64,000 nucleotides of DNA from Xanthomonas hyacinthi (GCF_009769165.1 NZ_CP043476.1:1674001-1738000); one strand, 5' to 3'. Positions 33,323 to 42,176 are shown, counted from the stretch's first letter. Made by a program: numbers and translations. The notes: generated by a model from the letters alone, not told the origin.

Positions 33323-34476
33323 CGCGATTCCTGCACATGGGCCATGAACGGGTGGTCGGCGCCGGCGCCGGCCACCTTCAGGATCTGGATGGTGCGGCCG
33401 GAGAAATACGCGGCGCGACGCAGCATGTCCAGGAACTCGTGTTCGGCGACCAGGCCGGTGCAGGAGAACGTGGCGAACAACCCGCCGGGCGCGACCACGC
33501 CCAGCGCCAGCTTGTTCATGTCCAGATATTTCTTCAATGCCGGGATCACCTGGTCGCGGTCGCGGGTCATCTTGGCCGGGTCCAGGATCACCACGTCGTA
33601 GCGGTCGCCGCGCACGGCGGCATCGCGCAGGTACGGGAAGATGTCGGCCTGCACCCACTTGAGCCGCACGTCGTTGAGCTTGGCGTTGCCCTTGGCGATC
33701 TCGATCACGTCCTCGTCGATGTCCACGCCGACCACGTCCTCGGCGCCGCGCACCTTGGCGTAGACGGCGAAGCCGCCGGTGTTGCAGCACAGGTCGAGCA
33801 CGCGCTTGCCGGCCACCTGCTGGCTCAGCCACTGCCGGTTCTCGCGCTGGTCAGCGAAGAAGCCGGTCTTGTGCGCGCCGGCCGGGTCGGCGCGGAAGCG
33901 CACGCCGTATTCGCTGATGATCGCCGGCTCCGGGCGCTCGCCGCTGCTGGACACCGGGCGGTAGTCGAAGCTCTCCTGCTTCTGCACGTGCTCCTCGGCG
34001 AAGCTGTAGAAGCGCGCGCCGGGAAACTGCGCGCGCAGCGCGGCGTAGATCCACTCGCGGTGGCGGAACATGCCGGCGCTGAAGAACTCCACCACCAGCA
34101 GATCGCCGTAGCGGTCCACCACCAGCCCGGACAGGCCGTCGCCCTCGGCATGCACCACGCGCCACGCATCGGAGACCGCGTCCAGCTTGAGCACGTCGCG
34201 GCGCAGCGACGCCGCCTCGGCGATCTTGCGCGCAAACCAGGCTTCGTCGACCGCGACCGCCGGATCGATCTCAAGAATGCGCACGGCGATGCGCGAATGG
34301 CCATTGTAGAACCCGCGGCCGATCCACTCCCCGTCCACGCCGACCACGTCGACGAGGCTGCCCGGCTTGGGCTTGGCGGCGGGTTTTTCGACCAGTTTCT
34401 GGAAGATCCACGGGTGGCTGGAGCGCCAGGCGTTCTTGAGGCGGACTACGGGCAGGGCGGTATTCATGAACGCCAT
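33286..34476 (-). CDS. rlmI: Class I SAM-dependent rRNA methyltransferase, RlmI-type
   Basis: A 396-residue methyltransferase. The N-terminal PUA domain (to about 75) includes RLKNAWRSSHPWIFQKLVEK and SRIAVRILEIDP. A central EEHVQKQESFDYRP segment leads to the Rossmann domain with VLDLCCNTGGFAVYAKVRGA, VVGVDIDEDVIEIAKGNAKL, VVILDPAKMTRDRD and the SCTGLV cysteine region. E. coli RlmI makes m5C1962 in 23S rRNA. Start 34476 (MAFMNTALP) or 34467 are both possible. It converges on the AraC gene and shares 37 bases with it, and is divergent from the riboswitch-controlled terC gene. Confidence 0.9.
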   Translation of the reverse strand: MAFMNTALPVVRLKNAWRSSHPWIFQKLVEKPAAKPKPGSLVDVVGVDGEWIGRGFYNGHSRIAVRILEIDPAVAVDEAWFARKIAEAASLRRDVLKLDAVSDAWRVVHAEGDGLSGLVVDRYGDLLVVEFFSAGMFRHREWIYAALRAQFPGARFYSFAEEHVQKQESFDYRPVSSSGERPEPAIISEYGVRFRADPAGAHKTGFFADQRENRQWLSQQVAGKRVLDLCCNTGGFAVYAKVRGAEDVVGVDIDEDVIEIAKGNAKLNDVRLKWVQADIFPYLRDAAVRGDRYDVVILDPAKMTRDRDQVIPALKKYLDMNKLALGVVAPGGLFATFSCTGLVAEHEFLDMLRRAAYFSGRTIQILKVAGAGADHPFMAHVQESRYLKAVFCRVLD

Positions 34477-34528
34477 TGTATCCGCCCCGGATTGACGCCA
34501 CTGCCGCCAGCCGCAAGAATGGGCGCAG

Positions 34529-34665
34529 AAGGGGAGTAGCTCCCAATGTTGTCGCCGTCAATTCGAGCCCGCGGGCTCCGGTGCAACAGCAGCCGGTACA
34601 TCGGCTGCGAGCGAGACCTTCGCCGCAGTGGCGAAGGCATTCCCCGGAACGAACCCCACCGTTTC
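34529..34665 (+). promoter_or_regulatory. yybP-ykoY Mn2+ riboswitch
   Basis: The 5' block AAGGGGAGTAGCTCCC, the ACATCGG block, the conserved CGAGACC followed by the hairpin CCTTCGCC-GCAGT-GGCGAAGG, and the closing TTCCCC that pairs with GGGGA (34531-34535) reproduce the yybP-ykoY consensus in order. The element lies about 60 bases upstream of a TerC/Alx gene, the classic partner of this riboswitch (E. coli alx). Known yybP-ykoY RNAs bind Mn2+ and turn expression on. Confidence 0.85.
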
Positions 34666-34724
34666 CGTCCAGGACGCCTCGCCGCCACGGCCCGAGGTTC
34701 AACCTTCACTGACGGGAATTCCCC

Positions 34725-35678
34725 ATGCAAACGATAGGCAACGTGTGGTTGTGGAGCGGTTTCGCGATTGTGGTGATCGCGGCGCTGCTGGCGGATCTGG
34801 TGCTGATGCGCCACGGCGGTCCGCACAAGGTCGCCTTCAAGGAAGCGCTGTGGTGGAGCCTGGGCTGGATCGCCCTGGCGCTGGCGTTCAACGCCGGCCT
34901 GTGGTGGTACCTGCGCGAGACCATCGACGTGGCCACCGGCAACCAGTACGGGCTGGAGTTCCTGACCGGCTACCTGGTGGAGAAGTCGCTGGCGGTCGAC
35001 AACATCTTCGTGTTCCTGATGATCATGAGCTACTTCGCGGTGCCGGAGGAGCAGCGTCAGCGCGTGCTGGTGATCGGCGTGCTCGGCGCGATCGTGCTGC
35101 GCGCGATCATGATCTTCGCCGGCTCGGTGCTGCTGACCAAGTTCCACTGGCTGCTGTACGTGTTCGGCGCGTTCCTGCTGCTGACCGGCATCAAGATGTG
35201 GTTCTCGGCGGGCAAGGAGCCGGACCTGGAAGCCAATCCGGTGCTGCGCTTCATGCGCAGGCACCTGCGCCTGACCCCGCAGTACCACGGCAATGCGCTG
35301 AGCGTGACCCAGGAAGGCAAGCGCTGGTACACGCCGCTGTTCGCGGTGCTGATGCTGATCGCCATCACCGACGTGATCTTCGCGGTGGACAGCATCCCGG
35401 CGATCTTCGCGATCACCACCGATCCGTTCCTGGTGCTGACCTCCAACGTGTTCGCGGTGCTGGGCCTGCGCGCGATGTTCTTCCTGCTGGCGGGCATGGC
35501 CGACCGCTTCCACCTGCTGCCGTACGGGCTGGCGATCGTGCTGGTGTTCATCGGCACCAAGATGCTGATCATCGACCTGTACAAGATCCCGGTGCTGGTC
35601 TCGCTGCTGGCGGTGGCGCTGATCATCGGCGCGACGGTGGCGCTGAGCCTGCTGCGCCCGGCCAAGCCGGCGCACTGA
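34725..35678 (+). CDS. alx: TerC/Alx family membrane protein, probable Mn2+ exporter
   Basis: A 317-residue integral membrane protein with nine hydrophobic segments. Family blocks: FLTGYLVEKSLAVDNIFVFL, YFAVPEEQRQRVLVIGVLGA, AITDVIFAVDSIPAIFAITT and FVIGTK-like LVFIGTKMLIIDLYKIP. The acidic residues in EKSLAVDN and FAVDSIPA are the predicted metal path. TerC/Alx proteins are linked to tellurite resistance, alkaline pH and Mn2+ efflux. Control by the yybP-ykoY element just upstream supports the Mn2+ role. The Shine-Dalgarno GGGAA lies inside the palindrome GGGAATTCCC (34711-34720). Confidence 0.93.
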   Translation: MQTIGNVWLWSGFAIVVIAALLADLVLMRHGGPHKVAFKEALWWSLGWIALALAFNAGLWWYLRETIDVATGNQYGLEFLTGYLVEKSLAVDNIFVFLMIMSYFAVPEEQRQRVLVIGVLGAIVLRAIMIFAGSVLLTKFHWLLYVFGAFLLLTGIKMWFSAGKEPDLEANPVLRFMRRHLRLTPQYHGNALSVTQEGKRWYTPLFAVLMLIAITDVIFAVDSIPAIFAITTDPFLVLTSNVFAVLGLRAMFFLLAGMADRFHLLPYGLAIVLVFIGTKMLIIDLYKIPVLVSLLAVALIIGATVALSLLRPAKPAH

Positions 35679-35688
35679 GGCGCGCCGC

Positions 35689-35711
35689 GGCCGCGGGATT
35701 GTCCCGCGGCC
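35689..35711. terminator. Strong hairpin between terC and rhomboid gene
   Basis: GGCCGCGGGA and TCCCGCGGCC form a perfect 10-bp stem with a 3-base loop, 10 bases after the terC stop. There is no T tract, so it may be a transcript-stabilising or Rho-assisted end rather than a classical intrinsic terminator. Confidence 0.5.
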
Positions 35712-35774
35712 GTGGCCAGTCCCTCCCAGCGGCGGCGCCTTGCCCTGGGCGATGGGCGCCGCCATCCAGGGACC

Positions 35775-36560
35775 ATGGACACTTCTTCGCTCTCCCCGTC
35801 CCCGCCTGCCGACGCTGCGCAGGCGCAGGACCGCTTCGACCGGGCACGGATCCTGCGCGCCTTCAACGCCAGCCTCACGCTGATCGCGGTGCTGGTGGCG
35901 GTGTTCGCCAGCCAGGGCCTGTTCGACTGGCGGCCGTGGTCGGTGGGGCCGCAGCAGGCCGGCGGCCTGCTCGGGCTGCTGACCGCGCCCTTGCTGCACG
36001 GTTCGCTGGAACACCTGGCCGCCAACGCCGGCGCGCTGCTGATCCTGGGGACGCTGGCCGGCAGCGTGTATCCGCGCGCCACCCTGGCCGCGCTGCCGGT
36101 GCTGTGGCTGGGCTCGGGCCTGGGCGCGTGGCTGCTGGGCGAGCCCGGCAGCCACCATCTGGGCGCCAGTGGCGTCACCCACGGCTTGCTGTTCCTGGTG
36201 TTCGTGCTCGGACTGCTGCGCCGCGACCGCGCGGCGATCGCCGCCAGCATGATCGCGTTCCTGTTCTATGGCGGCATGCTGGTGTCGGTGCTGCCGCACG
36301 CGGCCGGCGTGTCCTGGCAGTCGCACCTCGGCGGTGCGCTGGGCGGCGCGGTGGCGGCGCTGCTGCTGCGCCATCGCGACCCGCTGCCGCCGCGCAAGCG
36401 CTACAGCTGGGAAGACGAGGACGAGGAGGCCCTGGCGCCGCTGAACGAGGAACTGGAACCGCCGCCACCGGCGCAGGTGCCGGTGCTGTGGCAACCGCCG
36501 CCGATGCCGCGCGGGGTGATCTTGCGCTTCCCGCCGCGGCCGGAGCGCGGCGACGGCTGA
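35775..36560 (+). CDS. Rhomboid family intramembrane serine protease
   Basis: A 261-residue membrane protein with about six membrane segments between residues 30 and 200. The rhomboid signature is complete: the HGSLEHLAAN block, the nucleophile Ser132 in HHLGASGVTHGL and the catalytic His184 in SHLGGALGG. The C terminus (about 205-261) is a cytoplasmic Glu/Pro-rich tail. Rhomboids cut within membrane segments of client proteins; the substrate is unknown. It follows terC by 96 bases across a hairpin and is probably separately transcribed. Confidence 0.92.
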   Translation: MDTSSLSPSPPADAAQAQDRFDRARILRAFNASLTLIAVLVAVFASQGLFDWRPWSVGPQQAGGLLGLLTAPLLHGSLEHLAANAGALLILGTLAGSVYPRATLAALPVLWLGSGLGAWLLGEPGSHHLGASGVTHGLLFLVFVLGLLRRDRAAIAASMIAFLFYGGMLVSVLPHAAGVSWQSHLGGALGGAVAALLLRHRDPLPPRKRYSWEDEDEEALAPLNEELEPPPPAQVPVLWQPPPMPRGVILRFPPRPERGDG

Positions 36561-36690
36561 GCCGGCCTCGACCGCGAGGGCCACCGCCTCTGCGGCCGTC
36601 TTCGTCGAAGCGACCATCGCTTCGGGTCTGCGGGTCTTGGCAAGGGCGCGCGCCATATACTGCCCTTCGCTGCCGCACCATCAAGGCCAC

Positions 36691-37554
36691 ATGTCCATTC
36701 CGCCCGCATACCGTCTCCGCCCAGCTGGCTGCGCCATGCTCGTCATCGCATTCGCCGCCTGCAGCACGCCGGCCGCGCACGCCCCGGTCGCACCGGCACC
36801 GGCACCGGCACCGGCACCGGCCGGGCCAGGCACGGCGATCGGCTACCTCGATGCCGCCGCGGTCCCGGCCAGCCTGCAGTTGCTGCCGCCGCCGCCGGCA
36901 GCGGGCACGCCTGGCGAAGCGCTGGACCTGGCAGTCAACCGCGAAGCGCTGGCGCTGCGCGGCAGCCCGCGCTGGCAACAGGCCGCGCGCGACGCCGCGC
37001 TGAACTTCCCCGCCGGCGCCAACCAGTTCGCCTGCGCGCTGGGCATCGCCGTGGACGCGCGGCGCACTCCGCACCTGTACACGCTGCTGGAACGCAGCCG
37101 CGTCGATGCCAGCGCCACCACCAGGGCGGCCAAGAAGCATTACCAGCGGCCGCGGCCGTTCATGCTCAACCTGCAGCCGACCTGCGCGCCGGGGGACGAG
37201 GACGACCTGCGCCGCAACGGCTCCTATCCTTCCGGCCACAGCACCCTCGGCTGGACCTGGGCGCTGATCCTCAGCGAGGCCACGCCCAACCGCGCCGACG
37301 CTTTGATCGCCCGCGGCCGCAACTACGGCGAAAGCCGCCTGGTGTGCAACGTGCACTGGCAGAGCGACGTGCTGGCCGGCCGCTTCATGGGCGCAGCGCT
37401 CGTGGCGCGCCTGCATGCCAACCCGGCGTTCCAGGCCGATCTGCAGGCCGCGCGCGGTGAGATCGCGCGCGCGCAGGCGCTCGGTGCGGCGCCGCAGGAG
37501 GACTGCGCGACGCAGACGCAGGTACTCAAGACGCGGCCGGCCAGCGCCCTGTAG
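36691..37554 (+). CDS. Class A acid phosphatase (PAP2 family), copy 1, probable lipoprotein
   Basis: A 287-residue secreted non-specific acid phosphatase. An N-terminal signal ends AFAACST, a possible lipobox, followed by an (Ala-Pro)n linker. The bacterial PAP2 signature is complete: KKHYQRPRPF, GSYPSGHSTLGW and GESRLVCNVHWQSDV, giving the Lys/Arg, the active-site His after PSG, and the Arg, His and Asp of the third block. It would release phosphate from organic phosphoesters in the periplasm. The next gene is a paralogue of similar length and identical motif order, so the two look like a tandem duplication. Confidence 0.92.
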   Translation: MSIPPAYRLRPAGCAMLVIAFAACSTPAAHAPVAPAPAPAPAPAGPGTAIGYLDAAAVPASLQLLPPPPAAGTPGEALDLAVNREALALRGSPRWQQAARDAALNFPAGANQFACALGIAVDARRTPHLYTLLERSRVDASATTRAAKKHYQRPRPFMLNLQPTCAPGDEDDLRRNGSYPSGHSTLGWTWALILSEATPNRADALIARGRNYGESRLVCNVHWQSDVLAGRFMGAALVARLHANPAFQADLQAARGEIARAQALGAAPQEDCATQTQVLKTRPASAL

Positions 37555-37791
37555 GCCCGCAACGACCGGGCCGATGCGCTTCGGCACGCGGCATCGCAGG
37601 CACCGCACGCAGTCGCTGCCATCCTTGGCGGCCGCGGCGCGACATCGGCGCGGCCTTCGTCGCCACGCCGCGCGGCTGCCAGCGTTCGCCGGCGCATTGG
37701 TTGACGCCAGCTGTACGGCGATCGCGGCAGCACCCCGCACTGTCACAGTTGTGCCTTCAGATGGCCGGTCTCCCCCGCCGTGGATCCCGTC

Positions 37792-38646
37792 ATGATGCGT
37801 CGCTCCTCCCGTTTGCCCCTGCACGCCGGCCTCGGCCTGGCCCTGTCCGCTGCGATCGCCGCACCGGCCTTGCTGCAGGCCAAGCCGCCTGCCGCGCCGA
37901 TAGCCAGGCCGATGGCCGAAGGCACGGCCGCCGGCTACCTGGCGCCGTCGCAGCTGCCCGACAGCCTGCTGCTGGTGCCGCCGCCGCCGGCCAAGGATTC
38001 GCCCGGCCGCGCCCTGGACGAGGCGGTGAACAAGGAAGCGCTGGCGCTGCGCGGCAGCCCGCGCTTCGCGCTGGCCGCGCAGGACGCCGAATTGCATTTC
38101 CCCGCTGCGGCCAACCACTTCAGCTGCCCGCTCGGCATCCAGGTCAGCGCCCAGCACACCCCGCACCTGTACCGGCTGCTGCAGCGCGTGGCCGAAGACG
38201 CCGGCGACGCCGCGGAAAAGGCCAAGGCCTACTACCACGTGCCGCGCCCGTTCATGGACAACGGCGAAGCCAGCTGCACGCCCGCCGACGAGGCCGAACT
38301 GCGCCCGAACGGCGCCTACCCCTCCGGCCACACCTCCATCGGCTGGGCCTGGGCGCAGGTGCTCAGCGAGGCCGACCCGGCGCGCACCGACGCGCTGATG
38401 GCGCGCGGCCGCAGCTACGGCGAAAGCCGCATCGTCTGCAACGTGCACTGGCAGAGCGACGTGCTGGCCAGCCGCATCGTCGCCGCGGCCACGGTCGCCA
38501 AACTGCAGGACAACCCGCAGTTCCGCGCCGACCTGGAAGGGGCGCGCCAGGAGATCGGCGCCGCGCGCGCGCAAGGCCTGACGCCGGCCAAGGATTGCGC
38601 CGCGGAAACCAAGACCCAGCAGGTGCGCCCGGCGAGCGCGCTGTAA
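37792..38646 (+). CDS. Class A acid phosphatase (PAP2 family), copy 2
   Basis: A 284-residue paralogue of the preceding gene with a cleavable signal peptide (LGLALSAAIAAPALLQAK) instead of a lipobox. It shows KAKAYYHVPRPFMDN, NGAYPSGHTSIGWAWA and GESRIVCNVHWQSDVLASRI, and even ends in the same PASAL. Start choices are ATG 37792, ATG 37795 or GTG 37780; none has a strong ribosome binding site. The 237-base gap to copy 1 carries no gene. Both enzymes should act in the periplasm or be released. Confidence 0.92.
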   Translation: MMRRSSRLPLHAGLGLALSAAIAAPALLQAKPPAAPIARPMAEGTAAGYLAPSQLPDSLLLVPPPPAKDSPGRALDEAVNKEALALRGSPRFALAAQDAELHFPAAANHFSCPLGIQVSAQHTPHLYRLLQRVAEDAGDAAEKAKAYYHVPRPFMDNGEASCTPADEAELRPNGAYPSGHTSIGWAWAQVLSEADPARTDALMARGRSYGESRIVCNVHWQSDVLASRIVAAATVAKLQDNPQFRADLEGARQEIGAARAQGLTPAKDCAAETKTQQVRPASAL

Positions 38647-38735
38647 GCGAAGCGATAGCAGCCGCAACCGTGACGCCGGCGAATCGCTGCCCGCGTGACG
38701 AGACATCGACACCTCGCGCAAGGACGAGCTCAAGA

Positions 38736-38800
38736 TGTGGGAGGGGCTTCAGCCCCGACGCCGGAATGTCCAAGGCGTCGGGGCTGAAGCCCCTCCCACA
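38736..38800. repeat. Perfect 25-bp REP palindrome
   Basis: Arms 38736-38760 and 38776-38800 are perfect reverse complements (left arm begins TGTGGGAGGGGCTTCAGCC) around a 15-base loop. It is the xanthomonad REP family also seen in weaker form at 459-559. It is placed in the gap between the acid phosphatase and the next gene, where it may act as a transcript end or mRNA stabiliser. Confidence 0.85.
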
Positions 38801-38911
38801 CTGCAGTCCCGACTTCACGATGGGCCGCCGCCCCCATGCCTTTGGGCAGATGCGAAACGACTGCGGCGGCGGGCTAGACTCGCCGCAGATTTCCGCCAAG
38901 GACCTGCAGCC

Positions 38912-39922
38912 ATGACCCAGTGGTATTTCCTGACCGGCAGCGAGCAGAGCCGCTCCGGCCCGTTCGACGCCGCCGCCGCCATCGCCTTCGCCCGCAACAA
39001 TCCCACCGCCATGGCCTGGCGCCAGGGCCAGAGCGGCTGGAAGCCGGCCAACCAGATCGACGAACTGCGCGGCGCGAGCGCAGCCAGCCTGCCGCCGGGC
39101 CTGCCGCCCCCGCCCGGCGGCGGCCGCGCCGACGAGATCGACTACCGCATCGTCGGCCACGAGATGCAGTTCGTGGAGATCGAGCTGGACCCGGGCGAGA
39201 GCGCGGTCGCCGAGGCCGGCGCGCTGATGTTCAAGGATTCGGCGGTGCAGATGGACACCGTGTTCGGCGACGGCTCCGGCCAGGGCGGCGGGCTGATGGG
39301 CAAGCTGTTCTCCGCCGGCAAGCGCCTGGTCAGCGGCGAGAGCCTGTTCACCACCGTGTTCACCCACCAGGGCCAGGGCAAGGCCAAGGTCGCCTTCGCC
39401 GCGCCGTATCCCGGCACGGTGCTGGCGATGAAGCTGGACCAGCACGGCGGCCGCCTGATCTGCCAGAAGGACAGCTTCCTGGCCGGCGCGCGCGGGGTGT
39501 CGCTGGGCATCCACTTCCAGCGCAGGATCATGACCGGCCTGTTCGGCGGCGAGGGCTTCATCATGCAGAAGCTGGAAGGCGACGGCTGGGTGTTCGTGCA
39601 TGCCGGCGGCTGCGTGGTCGAGCGCGAGCTGGCCGCCGGCGAACGCCTGGACGTGGATACCGGCTGCGTGGTCGCGTTCCATTCCACGGTGGACATGGAC
39701 GTGCGCGCGGTCAGCGGCATCAAGAGCATGTTTTTCGGCGGCGAAGGCATGTTCCTGGCCACGCTGACCGGCCCGGGCAAGGTGTGGCTGCAGTCGCTGC
39801 CGTTCTCGCGCCTGGCCGGACGCATGTTCGCCGCCGCGCCGCAGGGCGGCGGGCAGAACCGCGGCGAAGGCTCGGTGCTCGGCGGCCTGGGCCGGATCCT
39901 GGACGGCGACAACAACGTCTGA
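38912..39922 (+). CDS. GYF_2 domain / TIGR00266 family protein
   Basis: A 336-residue soluble protein. Residues 3-50 form a GYF_2 domain (QWYFLTGSEQSRSGPFDAAA, AWRQGQSGWKPA). A Pro/Gly linker leads to the TIGR00266/AIM24-like beta domain from about 75: YRIVGHEMQFVEIELDPGES, VAEAGALMFKD, LFGGEGFIMQKLEGDGWVFV and VVAFHSTVDMDV. The biochemical function is unknown. It is monocistronic after the REP palindrome. AAGGACC about 15 bases upstream is a poor ribosome binding site, but similarity starts at this ATG. Confidence 0.88.
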   Translation: MTQWYFLTGSEQSRSGPFDAAAAIAFARNNPTAMAWRQGQSGWKPANQIDELRGASAASLPPGLPPPPGGGRADEIDYRIVGHEMQFVEIELDPGESAVAEAGALMFKDSAVQMDTVFGDGSGQGGGLMGKLFSAGKRLVSGESLFTTVFTHQGQGKAKVAFAAPYPGTVLAMKLDQHGGRLICQKDSFLAGARGVSLGIHFQRRIMTGLFGGEGFIMQKLEGDGWVFVHAGGCVVERELAAGERLDVDTGCVVAFHSTVDMDVRAVSGIKSMFFGGEGMFLATLTGPGKVWLQSLPFSRLAGRMFAAAPQGGGQNRGEGSVLGGLGRILDGDNNV

Positions 39923-39934
39923 GGCGGCCGGCTC

Positions 39935-40020
39935 CAGCCCCTCTCCCCTCGGGAGCGGGGTTTTGGGGTGAGGGTACGGCGCGAAGCCCCTCACAGAATT
40001 GGGGGGCACAAGGCTCCGCG
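39935..40020 (+). repeat. Dispersed CCCCTCTCCC-type repeat, copy 2 (partial)
   Basis: AGCCCCTCTCCCCTCGGGAG and GGTTTTGGGGTGAGGGTACG match the first half of copies 1 and 3; the second half is missing. It lies between the TIGR00266 gene and the patatin gene. Confidence 0.7.
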
Positions 40021-40192
40021 ACATCCAGGGTAGCCATGGCGACATGCGCAGCCGCGTGGATCACCGCACCGGGCGCGTCACCCGCCTCCGGTGACGCACC
40101 GGGCAGCGGCATGACCTCCGGTCGTGGGCGGTGCAGGCCGATCCCGGTATGCTCGCGCCGGCTCCGCCCTGTCCTTCCACGACGCCGCCCCC

Positions 40193-41221
40193 ATGACCGC
40201 CTTCCGTTCCCCGCACCTGCTCCTCTGCGTTTCGCTGTTCGGCCTGCTCGCGGCGTGCGGCGGCGAACCCAGGCCGGCGCCGCCGGCCCCGGTGGTGGTG
40301 GGCCCGGCGCCGACCGCCGCGGCCAAGCCGCTGCGCCTCGGCATCGCCCTGGGCGGCGGCGCGGCCAAGGGCTTCGCCCATATCGGCGTGATCAAGATGC
40401 TGCAGGCCAACGGGCTGGAGCCGGTGGTGGTGTCCGGCACCAGCGCCGGCAGCGTGGTCGGCGCGCTGTACGCCAGCGGCATGGACGCGTTCCAGATGCA
40501 GCAGGCCGCGGTGGCGCTGGACGAGACCAGCATCCGCGACATGCGCCTGTTCTCCGGCGGCCTGGTGCAGGGCCAGGCGCTGCAGGACTACGTCAACACC
40601 CAGCTCAAGAACCGCCCGATCGAGAAGCTCGGCAAGCCCTTCGCCGCGGTGTCCACGCGCCTGGAGGACGGCGAGCGCAGCGTGTTCGTGCGCGGCAACG
40701 CCGGCCAGGCGGTACGCGCCTCGAGCAGCATCCCCGGCGTGTTCGAACCGGTCGCCATCGGCAAATTCCATTATGTGGACGGCGGCGTGGTCAGCCCGGT
40801 GCCGGTGGACGCCGCGCGCCAGCTCGGCGCCGACTTCGTGGTCGCGGTGGACATCTCCAGCAAGGCCAGCGGCAAGAACCCGGACGGCATGCTCGGCATC
40901 GTCAACCAGTCGATCGCGATCATGGGCCAGCGCCTGGGCGAGCAGGAGCTGGCGCGTGCGGACATCGTGATCCGGCCCAAGGTCAACGGCATCGGCGCGG
41001 CCGATTTCGCCCAGCGCAACGCCGCCATCCTGGAAGGCGAGAAGGCCGCGCTGGCGGCGATGCCGCAGATCAAGGCCAAGCTGGCGCAACTGCAGCAACA
41101 GCGCGCGACGGCCGCGGCCGCCGCGGCCAAGGCCGCACAACCGGCGCCACCGCCGTGCGCACCGCGTTCGCGCCTGGGCCGCCTGATCGGCCGCGACGAT
41201 CCGTGCAAGAAACAGGAGTGA
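40193..41221 (+). CDS. Patatin-like phospholipase lipoprotein (RssA/NTE type)
   Basis: A 342-residue lipoprotein: signal VSLFGLLAAC with lipobox Cys, then a Pro-rich linker. The patatin domain has the oxyanion GGGAAKGFAHIGVI, nucleophile Ser in VSGTSAGSVVGALYA and catalytic Asp in YVDGGVVSPVPV. The C-terminal tail is Ala/Gln rich with four late cysteines or lysines (CAPRSRLGR, DPCKKQE). Such proteins hydrolyse phospholipids or acyl esters at the inner face of the outer membrane. It stands alone and is followed by a full copy of the dispersed repeat. Confidence 0.9.
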   Translation: MTAFRSPHLLLCVSLFGLLAACGGEPRPAPPAPVVVGPAPTAAAKPLRLGIALGGGAAKGFAHIGVIKMLQANGLEPVVVSGTSAGSVVGALYASGMDAFQMQQAAVALDETSIRDMRLFSGGLVQGQALQDYVNTQLKNRPIEKLGKPFAAVSTRLEDGERSVFVRGNAGQAVRASSSIPGVFEPVAIGKFHYVDGGVVSPVPVDAARQLGADFVVAVDISSKASGKNPDGMLGIVNQSIAIMGQRLGEQELARADIVIRPKVNGIGAADFAQRNAAILEGEKAALAAMPQIKAKLAQLQQQRATAAAAAAKAAQPAPPPCAPRSRLGRLIGRDDPCKKQE

Positions 41222-41269
41222 GCGGGCGCGGCGCATCAGGCGGGGAGAAGTAACAGCCGCACTGTGCAT

Positions 41270-41403
41270 GGCCCCTCTCCCTTCGGGAAAGGGGTTGGGG
41301 TGAAGGTAGGGCGCGCAGCGTCTCGCGGAGTTTGGGTGCACGAGGCTGCGCCCGTACCCTCATCCGGCCCTGCGGGCCACCTTCTCCCGACGGGAGAAGG
41401 GGA
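41270..41403 (+). repeat. Dispersed CCCCTCTCCC-type repeat, copy 3 (complete)
   Basis: It runs from GCCCCTCTCCCTTCGGGAAA through GTTGGGGTGAAGG, GCGCAGCGTCTCGCGGAG and GAGGCTGCGCCCGTACCCTC to the terminal hairpin CTTCTCCC-GACGGGAGAAG. A further half motif (ACCCCTCTCCCTCG) sits at about 41420. It has the same order as copy 1. The 346-base gap 41222-41567 holds this repeat and no gene. Confidence 0.75.
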
Positions 41404-41567
41404 CAGCCGCGCGTGCAGGACCCCTCTCCCTCGCGCCCGCACGTGGCCCAGTCGCCGGGACAGCGCAGCACCAGGGTGGACGTGGTCGACTGCAGGTCCT
41501 GCCAGCTGCCGCCGACGGCCCGGTCCGGCACGGATCGCCACGGCCAGGACTGGACTGGACCCCCGGC

Positions 41568-42047
41568 TCAGCCGCGCGGCAGCGGCAGCCCGGTGAAATC
41601 CTTGACCGTGCGCAGCACGAAGCTGGAGTTGACGTCGGCCACGCCGGCGGCGTTGAGCAGCTTGTCCAGCAGGAACGCGGAGAAATGGGTCAGGTCGCGC
41701 ACGTACACGTGCAACAGGTAGTCCATGTCGCCGGTCAGCGCATGGCAGGCGACCACCTCGTCCCAGCCCTGCACGCTGTCGGCGAAATGGGCGATGCCGC
41801 TTTGCCCGTGCTTTTCCAGCTGCACGCGCACGAACGCCTGCAGGCCCAGGCCGATCGCGCCAGGCACCAGCCGCGCCACGTAGCCGGCGACCACGCCGTC
41901 GGCCTCCAGCCGCTGCACCCGGCGCAGGCAGGCCGACGGCGACAGGTTCACCTGCGCAGCCAGCTCCGCATTGCTGGCCCGGCCCTGCCGCTGCAGCAAG
42001 GCCAGCAGGCGCAGGTCGGTGCGGTCGAACACGGCCGATTCGGTCAT
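41568..42047 (-). CDS. Lrp/AsnC regulator, divergent to phenylalanine hydroxylase
   Basis: A 159-residue Lrp-type regulator with HTH DRTDLRLLALLQRQGRASNA and VNLSPSACLRRVQRLEADGV, and a RAM domain containing VVACHALTGDMDYLLHVYV and FSAFLLDKLLNAAGVADVNS. It is divergent from phhA with a 129-base spacer containing AATAATCTTGCGC. Lrp regulators beside aromatic amino acid hydroxylase genes usually sense phenylalanine or tyrosine; that role is inferred from position. Confidence 0.92.
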   Translation of the reverse strand: MTESAVFDRTDLRLLALLQRQGRASNAELAAQVNLSPSACLRRVQRLEADGVVAGYVARLVPGAIGLGLQAFVRVQLEKHGQSGIAHFADSVQGWDEVVACHALTGDMDYLLHVYVRDLTHFSAFLLDKLLNAAGVADVNSSFVLRTVKDFTGLPLPRG

Positions 42048-42176
42048 TTATTGCTCCGCAACAGGAATTAGCTGCAATAATCTTGCGCGCAGTGGCTGGA
42101 ATCGCGCAACTTCGCAAGCCCGTTGCGTGGCCTGGCGCCTACCATTGCAGGCATTCCCCCTCCGGAGCCGCCGTCC

